64,000 nt of DNA, from NCBI GenBank assembly GCA_002426795.1, contig DINQ01000021.1, positions 77,448-141,447 of the forward strand. The letters are read 5' to 3'. Within the stretch, counting starts at the first letter, position 1, and each line of letters opens with the position of its first letter. The position numbers were made by a program, and so were the translations under genes. Of the stretch, positions 18,440-27,610 are shown piece after piece. This DNA is from Bacteroidales bacterium UBA5536 (GTDB taxonomy: Bacteria > Bacteroidota > Bacteroidia > Bacteroidales > F082). The notes under the pieces are model-generated. The model was not told where the DNA came from, did no database searches, and saw nothing but the letters and a program-made list of their open reading frames with translations.

Positions 18440-18730
18440 ATGTTCATTATAAACATTACTTACAAAGCTCAATTGGAGAAAATTGACCAGCATTTGGACG
18501 AACACGTCAGATTTCTGGATGAGCAATATAAATTGGGAAATTTTTTGGCTTCAGGGCGAAAAATTCCCAGAACCGGAGGAATAATATTAGCTATCATGGA
18601 TACTAAAGATGACCTGGAGAAAATTATTGAAAAGGACCCTTTTTTTATAAATAGCCTTGCCGATTATTAGTTGATTGAATTTATTCCAAGCAAGACTAGC
18701 CAGGAACTGAAATTTCTAATGAAAAGCTAA
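18440..18730 (+). pseudogene. YciI-like protein interrupted by an amber codon
   Basis: The frame starts 2 nt after the cupin stop and encodes a YciI-like dimeric alpha/beta protein: MFIINITYKAQLEKIDQHLDEHVRFLDEQYKLGNFLASG, here given up to the conserved Ser-Gly only in outline, then a DPFF.N.LADY segment. TAG at 18668-18670 stops it after 76 aa. The same frame continues without another stop as LIEFIPSKTSQELKFLMKS to TAA 18728-18730, the usual C-terminus of the family (ADYEIIEF.P). A GAG to TAG change explains it. The 76-aa product would lose the last strand. Confidence 0.75.
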
Positions 18731-18749
18731 AACCGGCGGAAGAATTTAA

Positions 18750-19721
18750 ATGAAAACCTTATATTTCAATGAGAAAGGAAAAGCAGAAGAGGTGCTGAAA
18801 TTAGGAGAAAAACCTATCCCTGATTTGTTAGCTAACGAGGTTCGGGTTAAAGTAAAAGCGAGCCCGATAAATCCTGCCGATTTAATGTTTATCGAACGAG
18901 TGTACCGAGTGGAGCCTGTTTTTCCTCAAACAGCAGGTTTTGAGGGTGTCGGGACGATTGCTGATAAAAATGGAAATGCGGATTTCCCTGATGGTTCACT
19001 TGTTGCTTTCAGACATAAAAATATTTGGGCGGAATTTGCAAATATTCCCAAAGAAAAAATCGTCCTTTTGCCTGATAGTTTTTCCTTCGAAAAAGCAGCT
19101 CAGCTATCGTTAAATCCTTTAACTGCCTGGGCGCTCCTGGATGAATTAAAAGCGAAGGAAAACGAATGGATTATTCTGTCGGCAGGAAATTCAGCAGTAA
19201 GCAAATTAATCATTCAGTTTGCTAAAAATAAAGGAATTAAGACGATTCCAATCATTCGCAACAATGACCAAAAAGAGGAATTATTAAATCTTGGTGCAAA
19301 TCTGGTTCTAATATCTGACGATGAAAAAATTGCAGAACAAATCGGGGAACTTGCAAAAACCGAGAGAATTTCAGGTTTTTTGGATGCCGTCGGGGGTAAA
19401 ATCACCTCAAAAATCATTAAAACAATTTCAGCTAACAGCCATATCATCCACTATGGTTTATATGACGACCAAAACACCGAATACCATAGTTCGGATATTA
19501 TCTTTAAGAATCTGACTATTAAAGGATTTGGAATTGATGCGTGGATGAACAGCAAAACAAAAACAGAGAAAAAACAAATCTGGGCAAACATCATGGGAGA
19601 AGTTATAAAACCAGACTTTAGAATGAAAATCTCGGGAAAATATTCGCTTGAAAATTTTAAAGAAGCGATTATAGAAAGTAGAAAAATTAAAGACGGGAAA
19701 ATACTTTTCTGGATGGATTAA
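18750..19721 (+). CDS. Medium-chain dehydrogenase/reductase, enoyl/quinone reductase type
   Basis: 323 aa. A GroES-like N-terminal domain (NEVRVKVKASPINPADLMFIE, AGFEGVGTI) is followed by a Rossmann domain with SAGNSAVSKLIIQFAKNKG as the NADPH-binding turn and FLDAVGGK later. Zinc-ligand cysteines of true alcohol dehydrogenases are absent, so it belongs with the zinc-free ETR/quinone-reductase branch (2-enoyl thioester or quinone reductases). The residues after RNN are consistent with NADP(H). It is the fourth member of the 17.6-20.2 kb group. The real substrate cannot be inferred. Confidence 0.82.
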   Translation: MKTLYFNEKGKAEEVLKLGEKPIPDLLANEVRVKVKASPINPADLMFIERVYRVEPVFPQTAGFEGVGTIADKNGNADFPDGSLVAFRHKNIWAEFANIPKEKIVLLPDSFSFEKAAQLSLNPLTAWALLDELKAKENEWIILSAGNSAVSKLIIQFAKNKGIKTIPIIRNNDQKEELLNLGANLVLISDDEKIAEQIGELAKTERISGFLDAVGGKITSKIIKTISANSHIIHYGLYDDQNTEYHSSDIIFKNLTIKGFGIDAWMNSKTKTEKKQIWANIMGEVIKPDFRMKISGKYSLENFKEAIIESRKIKDGKILFWMD

Positions 19722-19745
19722 AAAACAATAATAACCAAATCAGCA

Positions 19746-20246
19746 ATGAGAAGTAAAAGTATTTTGGTCATCCTCATTCTTTTAGGATTGACAATTATAA
19801 ATTTAAAAGCACAAAACATGAACATCACAGCAGATTCAACAAGCAGATGCTATGCCACTGCAGAAATAATCATCAAGGCGCCTAAATCAATAGTCTTTGA
19901 ACTGCTGGCACAGATAAACGACTGGCCCGAATGGCAAAACAGTGTAAGCAAAGCGAGTATTGATGGTGCAGCCGAAGAAGGTAAAAAGTTTAAATGGAAG
20001 GCGGGCGGCCTCAATATCAAATCCAAGTTGCATACCGTTCACCCTGATTCAGAAATTGGCTGGACGGGCAAAATCTGGTGGATCAAAGCTGTACATAACT
20101 GGTATATTACCGAAGAAAATGGCCAGACAAAAGTTGTAGTAAAGGAGGCGCTAAAGGGATTAGGATCCTCAATGATGAAGAAATCCTTGCAGGAAGGCAT
20201 GATGCAAAATCTGGCAGAATTGAAGGCAAAGGCAGAGAAAAATTAA
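19746..20246 (+). CDS. Exported SRPBCC (START/Bet v1-like) protein
   Basis: 166 aa with an N-terminal signal segment (ILVILILLGLTIINLKAQ). It then shows the polyketide cyclase/dehydrase pattern: ATAEIIIKAPKSIVFELLAQINDWPEWQNSV (first strand, helices and the W-P-xW motif, given in part), KFKWKAGG, EIGWTGKIWWIKAVHNWYI and a long C-terminal helix. The fold binds hydrophobic ligands; export is unusual but common in Bacteroidota annotations. A weak hairpin (GCTGAT/ATCAGC, 20273-20290, then CTTTT) lies 27 nt after the stop and may end the transcript. Confidence 0.78.
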   Translation: MRSKSILVILILLGLTIINLKAQNMNITADSTSRCYATAEIIIKAPKSIVFELLAQINDWPEWQNSVSKASIDGAAEEGKKFKWKAGGLNIKSKLHTVHPDSEIGWTGKIWWIKAVHNWYITEENGQTKVVVKEALKGLGSSMMKKSLQEGMMQNLAELKAKAEKN

Positions 20247-20442
20247 AATAGCCTTTTTCTCAATTCCTGATAGCTGATTGTACGATCAGCCTTTTGCCAT
20301 TTGATTCCAGGATTGAACTGTTTGATTTTGGTTGTATATTCGTGTGCGGTTAGTAATACCTGATTCTTTGAGTTTGATCAAACCCAGAAGAAGCTGGTAT
20401 AAAAACCTCTTGCATAATGATGAATAACAGATGTTTACCAGT

Positions 20443-21345
20443 ATGAATAAAATACAACTTGCACCAGATTTTTCCATTTCACCCATAGTTCACGGTTTTT
20501 GGCGTCTTCGCGACTGGAATCTGAACAAACAGGAGCTGCTTAGCCTGATAGAACAGACATCCGAGCTTGGCATCAGCACTTTTGACCACGCGGATATTTA
20601 TGGTAATTACAGCTGTGAAGCGATGTTTGGAGAAGCATTGGAGCTGAAAAAAGGATTGAGGAAAAACATGCAGCTGATTACCAAATGCGGCATCAAACTG
20701 GTATCGGACAAATTCCCTCAGCGAAAAGTGAAGATTTATGATTACAGCGCTAAGCATATTTTGTTTTCGGTGCACCAATCCTTAAGAAACCTGAAGACCG
20801 ACTACATTGACATTTTATTGCTGCATAGGCCATCACCCTTTTTCGAGCCTGAAGAAGTCGCCAAGGCATTAACTGAATTGAAAAGCAGTGGAAAAGTTCG
20901 TCATTTTGGTGTTTCAAACTTTCTTCCGGGTCAATTCGATTTGCTTCAATCCTGCCTCGACGAAAAGCTTGTCACAAATCAAATAGAGTTGTCTCCTTAT
21001 TGCCTTGAGCATTTCCAAAATGGCAACCTTGACTTTCTCCAACGACACAAAATCAGGCCAATGTCGTGGTCGCCAATTGCTGGTGGAGAACTTTTTACTC
21101 CATCAACCGAAAAGGGGAAGCGCGTTTACGCTGCCCTAAAGGAAGTTTCGGCAGAAACAGGACTGGCACCCCTTGATCAAATTGCCTATAATTGGCTTTT
21201 GATGCATCCTTCAGGTATTATTCCGGTGGTTGGTAGTGGAAAAATTGAGCGCATAAAAAGTGCTGTAACTTCTTTCAATCTGGATTTGAGTCTTGAACAA
21301 TGGTTTAAAATATATATCGCAGCACAGGGGGAGGAACTTCCCTAA
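20443..21345 (+). CDS. Aldo/keto reductase (YdhF-like)
   Basis: 300 aa from ATG 20443, which gives the family-like beginning MNKIQLAPDFSISPIVHGFWRL; ATG 20431 would add four residues. Catalytic tetrad positions are visible: Asp and Tyr in STFDHADIYGNYSCE, Lys in LITKCGIK, His in LLLHRPSPF. The C-terminal NADP-binding motif reads PVVGSGKIERI. This is a cytoplasmic NADPH-dependent carbonyl reductase of the YdhF branch; substrate unknown. About 180 nt without a recognisable gene precede it. Confidence 0.87.
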   Translation: MNKIQLAPDFSISPIVHGFWRLRDWNLNKQELLSLIEQTSELGISTFDHADIYGNYSCEAMFGEALELKKGLRKNMQLITKCGIKLVSDKFPQRKVKIYDYSAKHILFSVHQSLRNLKTDYIDILLLHRPSPFFEPEEVAKALTELKSSGKVRHFGVSNFLPGQFDLLQSCLDEKLVTNQIELSPYCLEHFQNGNLDFLQRHKIRPMSWSPIAGGELFTPSTEKGKRVYAALKEVSAETGLAPLDQIAYNWLLMHPSGIIPVVGSGKIERIKSAVTSFNLDLSLEQWFKIYIAAQGEELP

Positions 21346-21486
21346 AAAACGAAAGCTTCTAATTAACACGACATGTTTTGTTAAAAGTGGGCTCATGATA
21401 GATCAGGGATTTTAATTTCTACCTGAATAAATTATTTTTGCTTGTGATTTGCGAATCTGATCGCTTTCAATAATATACGCTTGCGG

Positions 21487-22617
21487 ATGAACTACATTCT
21501 GGCCATTGGTACGTTTGAGGCAGTTTTCCTGTTAGGTTTGTTGTGGGCCAAAAAACGGAAATCACGATCTGATTTTTTCCTTGGGCTTATTTTTCTGGTT
21601 TATGCGCTAAGCATTGGTGGCTCATTCATCGAAATTTACAATTTCAATCACCATTTTCCCTTTCCTGCATTGATGAATTTGAGTTGGTTACTCCTGTTCC
21701 TGCATGGACCGGTATTGTGGCTGTACATCAAATCGCTATCCAACCCGGGATTTCGGTTTAAAGCCATCCACATGATTCATTTTGTGCCTTTTCTCACTTT
21801 TCTGGTTGTTCATTTTTCCACTTTTATCATACTCCCTGCCGAAGAGAAAATCTTACTGGTTGAGCAAAATCTCTTCAAAGAACAGGTTTTTTACAAGATT
21901 TCAGTGTTGTCCATTGGCGTTTCAAACATTTCATACCTTTTGTGGGCGCTCTTGCTGATCCGGTATTTCCGACACAGACTCAAACAACACTATTCGCAGA
22001 TTGAAGAAATCGATCTTGGATGGCTCAAAACCCTTGTCATTGCTGCGCTCATCGTCTATGGAATCAATATCATGATTTTTAACCTTGATCTGATTTTCCA
22101 TTTCGCAACCTATCAGTTTCTGATGGCACTTACCTACAGTTTTGCAACTGTTTATATATTGGTGCTGGGTTTTTATGGTCTGAAGCAACCAGATGTGTTC
22201 ATTAACAATGTCTCGAAACCAGAAGATACTGTTGAAAAACTTGTAGAAGCTGAAAGAACACCGACTAGAACAAATGAAACAGAATTTATAGCTGCACTAA
22301 CGGCAACCATGGAGAGCAAAAAACCTTACCTCGATCCAGAGTTAACCCTTGAATCGCTGGGTAAAATCATGATGGTTCGACCCGATTTTTTGTCAAACAT
22401 GCTCAACACACACCTCAAACAGAATTTTTTTGACTTTATCAACCGATACCGCGTTGAGGAATTCAAAAAGGAATGTCTTTCTCCTGAAAACAAACATTTA
22501 TCGGTAATTGGCATTGCGCACAACTGCGGATTTAACTCAAAAGCAGCCTTTTACAGAGCCTTTAAGAAGTTTGAAAACATTACACCAACAGCCTTTATCG
22601 ATAGGGTCTCATCTTAA
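21487..22617 (+). CDS. AraC-family regulator with N-terminal seven/eight-TM sensor
   Basis: 376 aa from ATG 21487; TTG 21481 would add two residues. Residues about 1-230 hold seven to eight hydrophobic segments (AIGTFEAVFLLGLLWAKKRK at the start). Residues about 255-375 are a double helix-turn-helix AraC domain: LDPELTLESLGKIMMVRPDFLSNMLN for the first HTH (given partly) and VIGIAHNCGFNSKAAFYRAFKKFENITPTAF for the second. Such membrane AraC proteins are common in Bacteroidota and probably sense an envelope signal directly. The downstream Acg-type reductase (22705) is a candidate target by position only. Its stop codon lies in the loop of a terminator. Confidence 0.87.
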   Translation: MNYILAIGTFEAVFLLGLLWAKKRKSRSDFFLGLIFLVYALSIGGSFIEIYNFNHHFPFPALMNLSWLLLFLHGPVLWLYIKSLSNPGFRFKAIHMIHFVPFLTFLVVHFSTFIILPAEEKILLVEQNLFKEQVFYKISVLSIGVSNISYLLWALLLIRYFRHRLKQHYSQIEEIDLGWLKTLVIAALIVYGINIMIFNLDLIFHFATYQFLMALTYSFATVYILVLGFYGLKQPDVFINNVSKPEDTVEKLVEAERTPTRTNETEFIAALTATMESKKPYLDPELTLESLGKIMMVRPDFLSNMLNTHLKQNFFDFINRYRVEEFKKECLSPENKHLSVIGIAHNCGFNSKAAFYRAFKKFENITPTAFIDRVSS

Positions 22618-22634
22618 GTGAGACCTTTTTTTTT
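22605..22634 (+). terminator. Terminator overlapping the AraC gene stop codon
   Basis: GGTCTCA (22605-22611) pairs with TGAGACC (22619-22625), loop of 7 nt, followed by nine T. The stop codon TAA (22615-22617) is in the loop, so a ribosome terminating there would cover the hairpin. Confidence 0.82.
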
Positions 22635-22704
22635 GGAAAGTGGAACCACCATTTTCTAAAGTGAGACTATCATCTCTGAGTCGCCAGGTAATTTTGTGTC
22701 AGAA

Positions 22705-23721
22705 ATGGATGAAATAAATCCATGCAAAATCAAAACAGCTGATATGATGATTAAAGAAAAGCAAATCTTGCAACTGATAAAACTGGCGGCGCATGCCCCT
22801 TCGGGACATAACACGCAACCCTGGCGGTTTTCGTATGATGAGGGAAGCATCACCATGAGACCAGATTTCATGCGTGCTCTTCAGGTAGTCGATGCTGATA
22901 ATCATGCGATGTTTATCAGTCTGGGTTGTGCATTGGAGAATCTCCTGATCGCAGCCAGGCAATATGGCCTTGAAGCAACATATGAAATTACGTCAGAAAG
23001 TGCTGATCCAAATATTAAGGTTGCTCTGCGTGAGGCCGATGAGGTTGCAAAGTCAGATTTGTTTGATTTTATCCTGAAAAGACAAGTCTGCCGAAGTGTT
23101 TATCTCAGTGAACAATTAGAACGCAACACACTTTCTACGCTCATTCAGCTTGAGAATGAACCTGGCGTTTCTGTCAAATACTTCACGAAAAGGGCTGATA
23201 TTGAAACCATGATCCCCTATATTGTTGAAGGCAGCACAGCACAGATGCAGAACAGGAATTTCACAAATGAACTGGTCAGCTGGATGAGATTTAACCAAAA
23301 AGATGCGCTTAGGGCAGGCGACGGAATATGGTTTTCTTCGATGGGATTCCCAAATGTGCCCAGATGGCTCGGAAAACTGATTATGCTCCAACTGGTATCG
23401 GCAAAAAGTGAAGCCAAAAGATGGGAGAAAACAATCAAACAATCTGCTGGCCTCGTCCTGTTTATGGTTGAAAAAAATGATATTGTGCATTGGATCAGGA
23501 TAGGACAAAGCTTTCAGCGTTTCGGACTTACGGCCGCCTTGTTAAATGTTTGTCATGCCCATGTGAATATGCCTTGCGAAGAGGAAGCCATTAGGCAGAG
23601 AATGGCCTATGAGTTGGGTTTTGGGGATATGACTCCTTTGCTTTTAATCCGTTTCGGCTATGCAGATACCATGCCATACAGTTTTAGAAGAAACCTGAAT
23701 GAGGTAATTCATTCCGTTTAA
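22705..23721 (+). CDS. Acg-family nitroreductase-like FMN protein
   Basis: 338 aa from ATG 22705; GTG 22696 and ATG 22744/22747 are alternatives. LIKLAAHAPSGHNTQPWRFSY is the FMN-binding N-terminal motif of nitroreductase-fold proteins, and the later GQSFQRFGLTAALLNVC and LLIRFGYAD match the Acg branch. Acg-type proteins of mycobacteria bind FMN and may sequester it instead of acting as oxidoreductases; that caution applies here. The gene is followed after 11 nt by the DUF6544-like membrane protein, suggesting an operon. Confidence 0.8.
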   Translation: MDEINPCKIKTADMMIKEKQILQLIKLAAHAPSGHNTQPWRFSYDEGSITMRPDFMRALQVVDADNHAMFISLGCALENLLIAARQYGLEATYEITSESADPNIKVALREADEVAKSDLFDFILKRQVCRSVYLSEQLERNTLSTLIQLENEPGVSVKYFTKRADIETMIPYIVEGSTAQMQNRNFTNELVSWMRFNQKDALRAGDGIWFSSMGFPNVPRWLGKLIMLQLVSAKSEAKRWEKTIKQSAGLVLFMVEKNDIVHWIRIGQSFQRFGLTAALLNVCHAHVNMPCEEEAIRQRMAYELGFGDMTPLLLIRFGYADTMPYSFRRNLNEVIHSV

Positions 23722-23732
23722 AATAGTTGATT

Positions 23733-24833
23733 ATGAAATACTTTATAGCAATTGTCATTTTCCTGCACGGAGCCATACATATTATGGGTTTTGTGAAAGC
23801 TTTCCAACTGGCGCGCATCGAACAACTCACTCAGCCAATCTCACAGGCAGCAGGGACGTTTTGGCTGGCAGCCACCATCTTGTTTTTCGCAACGGGTTAT
23901 GGCTATATGACTGAAACTGCCTGGTGGTATAAAAGCGGCATAATCGCAGTTCTTATTTCATCAATACTGATTTTGATGGTATGGCAGGATGCTAAATTTG
24001 GTATGATTATCAATGTTGTGGTTCTGGTAACAGCAATTTTTTCCAATGCCTCAGCCAGTTTTTATCAGAACTTTGCACATGATGTTGACGCAGCGCTGCA
24101 AAACTCCGAAGCCAGTTTAGCAACAGTTTTGACGGAATCCGATATTGCGCTACTTCCAGAGCCTGTGAAGCGGTATATTCGATTTTCAGGAGCTGTTGGA
24201 AAGCCAAAAGTGCGTTATTTCAGGGCAGAAATGACCGGCGCCCTGCGTAATTCCGAAGATGCTGCATGGATGCCAATCACAGTTGTACAATACAGCTTTT
24301 TAGAACCTGCTCAACGCTTTTTTTTCATGAAGGCAAGCATGCTCAATTTGCCTGTGTCAGGTTACCATCGGTTTGTTGAGGGTAAGGCATCTATGGATAT
24401 CAGACTATTCTCAATGTTCCGCGTTCAGTACCAGGAGGGCAAAGAAATGAACGAAGCGGAAACGGTTACGTTTTTCAACGATATGTGTACCATGGCACCT
24501 GCCAGTCTGATCGATGAAAGAATCAAATGGATACAAGTACAAGGCAACAGGGTAATGGCAGCGTTCACCAGCAACGGCATCACCATTAAAGCCTGGCTCA
24601 TTTTCGACGAGAAAGGCCAACTGGTCAATTTTATTTCTGAAGATCGTTATGCCTTTGACAAAAAGAAGGGGATGCAAAAAGTACCATGGCGAACACCTTT
24701 AAACAATTACCGGCCAATAGCAGGCCATCAACTGTATTCGCAAGCTGAAGCCATCTACAGTTATCCTGAAGAGGACTTTTGTTATGGAAAATTTGAACTC
24801 AAGACACTGGAATACAACCAAAAAAAATATTGA
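23733..24833 (+). CDS. DUF6544-like membrane protein
   Basis: 366 aa from ATG 23733; a TTG two codons upstream is less likely. Four N-terminal membrane segments (to about residue 115) begin FIAIVIFLHGAIHIMGFVKA. The soluble part is rich in beta strands: LLPEPVKRYIRFSGAVGKPKV, RFVEGKASMDIRLFSMF, YPEEDFCYGKFELKTLEYN. This matches proteins annotated DUF6544/DUF6920, whose function is unknown. The C-terminal half probably faces the periplasm. The next genes (24856, 25063) follow within 25 nt, so the 22.7-26.3 kb genes may be one transcript. Confidence 0.72.
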   Translation: MKYFIAIVIFLHGAIHIMGFVKAFQLARIEQLTQPISQAAGTFWLAATILFFATGYGYMTETAWWYKSGIIAVLISSILILMVWQDAKFGMIINVVVLVTAIFSNASASFYQNFAHDVDAALQNSEASLATVLTESDIALLPEPVKRYIRFSGAVGKPKVRYFRAEMTGALRNSEDAAWMPITVVQYSFLEPAQRFFFMKASMLNLPVSGYHRFVEGKASMDIRLFSMFRVQYQEGKEMNEAETVTFFNDMCTMAPASLIDERIKWIQVQGNRVMAAFTSNGITIKAWLIFDEKGQLVNFISEDRYAFDKKKGMQKVPWRTPLNNYRPIAGHQLYSQAEAIYSYPEEDFCYGKFELKTLEYNQKKY

Positions 24834-24855
24834 TTAATCAAACTCAATTGAAAAA

Positions 24856-25050
24856 ATGGAACTAGAAGAAACAAAACAGAAAGTCCGGATCACACCACGA
24901 AAATTGATGATGATACCTGTTGCCATTGGCGTATGCCTGGGACTTGCAATCGGGACAGCAATGGGTTATGCGGCTATAGGACTGGTAGTTGGCATTGTTG
25001 CAGGTGGAGTGGGAGCAGTCATTCGCATGAAACAAAAAAAGCTTCATTAA
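24856..25050 (+). CDS. Small glycine-rich membrane protein, unknown
   Basis: 64 aa. A basic N-terminus (TKQKVRITPRKLMMIP) leads into a Gly/Ala-rich hydrophobic stretch (IGVCLGLAIGTAMGYAAIGL and on to IVAGGVGAVI) and a basic tail (RMKQKKLH). The spaced glycines resemble a glycine-zipper hairpin of two membrane helices. No family was recognised. It is judged real because of its ATG with tight spacing (22 nt after the previous stop, 12 nt before the next start). Confidence 0.6.
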   Translation: MELEETKQKVRITPRKLMMIPVAIGVCLGLAIGTAMGYAAIGLVVGIVAGGVGAVIRMKQKKLH

Positions 25051-25062
25051 ACCGATTGCCCT

Positions 25063-26025
25063 ATGAAACTTATCGCTAATTTGATTAAAAATACACTTCT
25101 AGAATACTTCTGTGTATTGGTTTTGCTGTTTGCTTTTTCCATGAAATTGCAGGCCGAAGAGCAATTTATCACTACCTCTGATGGAGTGAAGCTCTATGTC
25201 AATGTAAAAGGAACGGGCTTGCACTGTCTATACATACATGGCGGGCCCGGCTCAGGAAGTTATTGGATGGAAAAATTTATGGGCGACTACCTGGAAAAGC
25301 ACTTTCAAATGGTCTACCTCGATCAACGCGGCGTTGGGCGCTCCTCTTCTCCATTGGATGGAAATTATTCAATGGAGCGAATGACAAGGGATTTCGAGGA
25401 AGTGCGAGAAGCTCTGGGCATCAGTTCCTGGCTAGTAATGGGCCATTCGTTCGGTGGAATGCTTCAAATGAGTTATGTATTGAGCCATCCAGGGGTAATT
25501 AATGGTCTGATTTTCATCAATTGCACGCTTTCACTTAATGATAGCTTCGGTAAAAGTTGGTTACCAAAAGCCATTGCGCTGGCTGGCGATGCAACCCCTT
25601 CTACTAGTCTCGATACAGCAAATTCAGTTTATGACCGGATGCTTGCCATCATGCCTGTACTGGGCGAAAGGGACCTGATGTGGAAGATCTTTTTTGCTGA
25701 CCGGTCTAATAGCCAGAAAATGAATGAAACCTACGCACATTTCGAATCCTGGAACAGCGATCAAAGTGAAAAAATCCTTGAGTTTGCCGACTATTGGCAA
25801 AATTTAACAAAGGCGACCTCTTCAGTTAAACAACCAGTTTTGTTTTTTTACGGTAAAGCAGATTGGGCCATCGGCCCCGAACACTTCCAAAACGTCCATT
25901 TTCCAAATATGATACTCTGGGGAAGCGAAGTGGGACATATGCCTTTTCTGGAAAATAGAATTGATTTGGAAAAAGCCATAACTGCTTATTTAGAAAATTA
26001 CAAGTCTCTAATAACAAGAGAATAA
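25063..26025 (+). CDS. Exported alpha/beta hydrolase (proline iminopeptidase/S33-like)
   Basis: 320 aa with an N-terminal signal segment (VLVLLFAFSMKLQA). The alpha/beta-hydrolase core shows the oxyanion motif LYIHGGPGSGSYW, YLDQRGVGRSSSP, the nucleophile elbow MGHSFGG, a late Asp in FYGKADW and the final His in GSEVGHMPF. HGGPG and DQRGxGxS are characteristic of S33 proline iminopeptidases and relatives, although the real substrate may be an ester or amide. It ends one base before the ATG of the DUF3795-like gene. Confidence 0.85.
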   Translation: MKLIANLIKNTLLEYFCVLVLLFAFSMKLQAEEQFITTSDGVKLYVNVKGTGLHCLYIHGGPGSGSYWMEKFMGDYLEKHFQMVYLDQRGVGRSSSPLDGNYSMERMTRDFEEVREALGISSWLVMGHSFGGMLQMSYVLSHPGVINGLIFINCTLSLNDSFGKSWLPKAIALAGDATPSTSLDTANSVYDRMLAIMPVLGERDLMWKIFFADRSNSQKMNETYAHFESWNSDQSEKILEFADYWQNLTKATSSVKQPVLFFYGKADWAIGPEHFQNVHFPNMILWGSEVGHMPFLENRIDLEKAITAYLENYKSLITRE

Positions 26026-26294
26026 ATGTTTGAATCAAGATATGGTGTGCGCTGCAGCCAGTGTAAGCGCAAAGAAAAAGTGAATTGCTCAGGATGTCTT
26101 CAAATGTTAGTGCCTTTTTGGGGCGGAATATGTGAAGTTAAGGCATGTTGTGAAAATAGAAAATTGGACTATTGCAGTCAATGTGCACTGTTTTCATGTG
26201 CCATGTTAGCGAATATGGGTAAAAGCAAAGTTATGACCCTAATGTGAAAATAGAACAGTGCAGACAATGGCTTGAAGAAAATCAAATCAATTGA
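26026..26294 (+). pseudogene. DUF3795 Cys-rich protein with a frameshift
   Basis: MFESRYGVRCSQCKRKEKVN, then CSGCLQMLVPFWGG, EVKACCENRKLDYCSQCALFSC gives the Cys-rich DUF3795 pattern. The first frame ends at TGA 26245-26247. The normal C-terminus (YDPNVKIEQCRQWLEENQIN) continues in another frame to TGA 26292-26294. One extra G after AAAAGCAAAG near 26233 (AAA GGT TAT) would restore a protein of about 89 aa. The 73-aa product keeps the cysteines but loses the conserved tail, so it could still fold. Function of the family is unknown. Confidence 0.7.
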
Positions 26295-26367
26295 AATTTG
26301 ATTGATTAAATGACTGATTTTGATATAAATAAATTACTTTTTAAAAACGAATCGAAAGAAAACCTAA

Positions 26368-27492
26368 ATGATGAATAGAATTTCAATAATCAGCTTTGTT
26401 ATGCTCATGGCGACGATAACTTATGGAATTGCTGAAAATACTTATAAAGTTCCCGAAACTATTTCGCTTGAGAAAAACCAAATCAAGGTAAGTGTTAACC
26501 CACAGGTCGAACTCATTTCTATCGTGCAGGAAATCAGTAACTATCCCCAAATATTTAATTTTTTAATGTCTAAAGATTCATCTACGTATCAACAAGACGT
26601 CAATGCGTATTTCAGGCATTTGGATGATCATCCGGTTATTAAGATGTTTAACAGACTTTCTTCCCAGCCAGGAATGCTGAATTTTAGCGCCCCCTCAAAT
26701 ATTATGCTCTACGCGGATGATAATTTGAGATTGAGAGAAGATGTTTATTATGATAGTTTTGTGTTAAACAGGTGTGGAGGAAGAGATTCTTTGGAAACCT
26801 TTTTTGATCTTTTACGAGACTTTGCAGTGCAATCCAGTTTCAATGCCTTTTTTAAAAAAAACACGAAATACTATGAAACAATAATTTCGGATGTCTTGAT
26901 AAATCTTGGAAATCGAAACTATATAAACGAGTTGGAATCTTTTTATGGAATTAAACAAAGGTCTTATAATATCATTTTGGTTTCCTTATATAGTTTCGTT
27001 GGGTATGGTAATTCGCTCCTCTGCCAAAATGGGAAGCGTGACCTTTATAATACACTGGGACCCATAAAAGTTCAGAATGAGGTACCAATTTTTGGAGACC
27101 AAAATTACCTGAAATATATGATTCGTCATGAATTCAGCCATCCATTTATTAATCCACTGACCGAAAAATACTGGGATTACATTAAAAACGATTCTTCCAA
27201 CTTTGATTCAATTCCTGAAACAGCCAAGAAAAAAGTTTGTGGCGATTGGCAGGAGTGTATTAATGAATTTGTAATTCGTGCTATTACGACTTATTTAGCT
27301 GAAAATGAATCAAAAGAATTAGGCTTATGGGTTTATGAAAAAGAAAAATCGAGGGGAGTAGCCTATCTCGATACTCTACTTCAAAAAGTGAAATTCTACG
27401 AGTCAAACCGGAATGACTTCCCGAACTTCGAATTATTTTATAAAAATATACTCGACACTTTTAAAGAAGAAAAAAACGAAAATTCTCCTTGA
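26368..27492 (+). CDS. DUF4932 domain protein, probable exported zinc metalloprotease-like
   Basis: 374 aa with a signal peptide (ISFVMLMATITYGIA). The DUF4932 pattern is VNPQVELISIVQEISNYPQI near the N-terminus, MIRHEFSHPFINPLTEKYWDY in the middle and INEFVIRAITTYLAENE later. HEFSH is an HExxH zinc site, and the downstream Glu in NEFVIRAI is a reasonable third ligand, so protease activity is likely but not shown. The coding DNA is clearly AT-rich compared with genes beyond 31 kb. It stands alone, about 70 nt after the preceding gene. Confidence 0.8.
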   Translation: MMNRISIISFVMLMATITYGIAENTYKVPETISLEKNQIKVSVNPQVELISIVQEISNYPQIFNFLMSKDSSTYQQDVNAYFRHLDDHPVIKMFNRLSSQPGMLNFSAPSNIMLYADDNLRLREDVYYDSFVLNRCGGRDSLETFFDLLRDFAVQSSFNAFFKKNTKYYETIISDVLINLGNRNYINELESFYGIKQRSYNIILVSLYSFVGYGNSLLCQNGKRDLYNTLGPIKVQNEVPIFGDQNYLKYMIRHEFSHPFINPLTEKYWDYIKNDSSNFDSIPETAKKKVCGDWQECINEFVIRAITTYLAENESKELGLWVYEKEKSRGVAYLDTLLQKVKFYESNRNDFPNFELFYKNILDTFKEEKNENSP

Positions 27493-27610
27493 TACATAGT
27501 TTTAAAAACGAAAGATTAAGAAAGGTGTCTAATGTAGTGCTGTACCGCAAATAAAAATAAGGATTTCAAAAGTAAATTATTGCACTTATTTCGGTTTAAA
27601 AAATAATACA

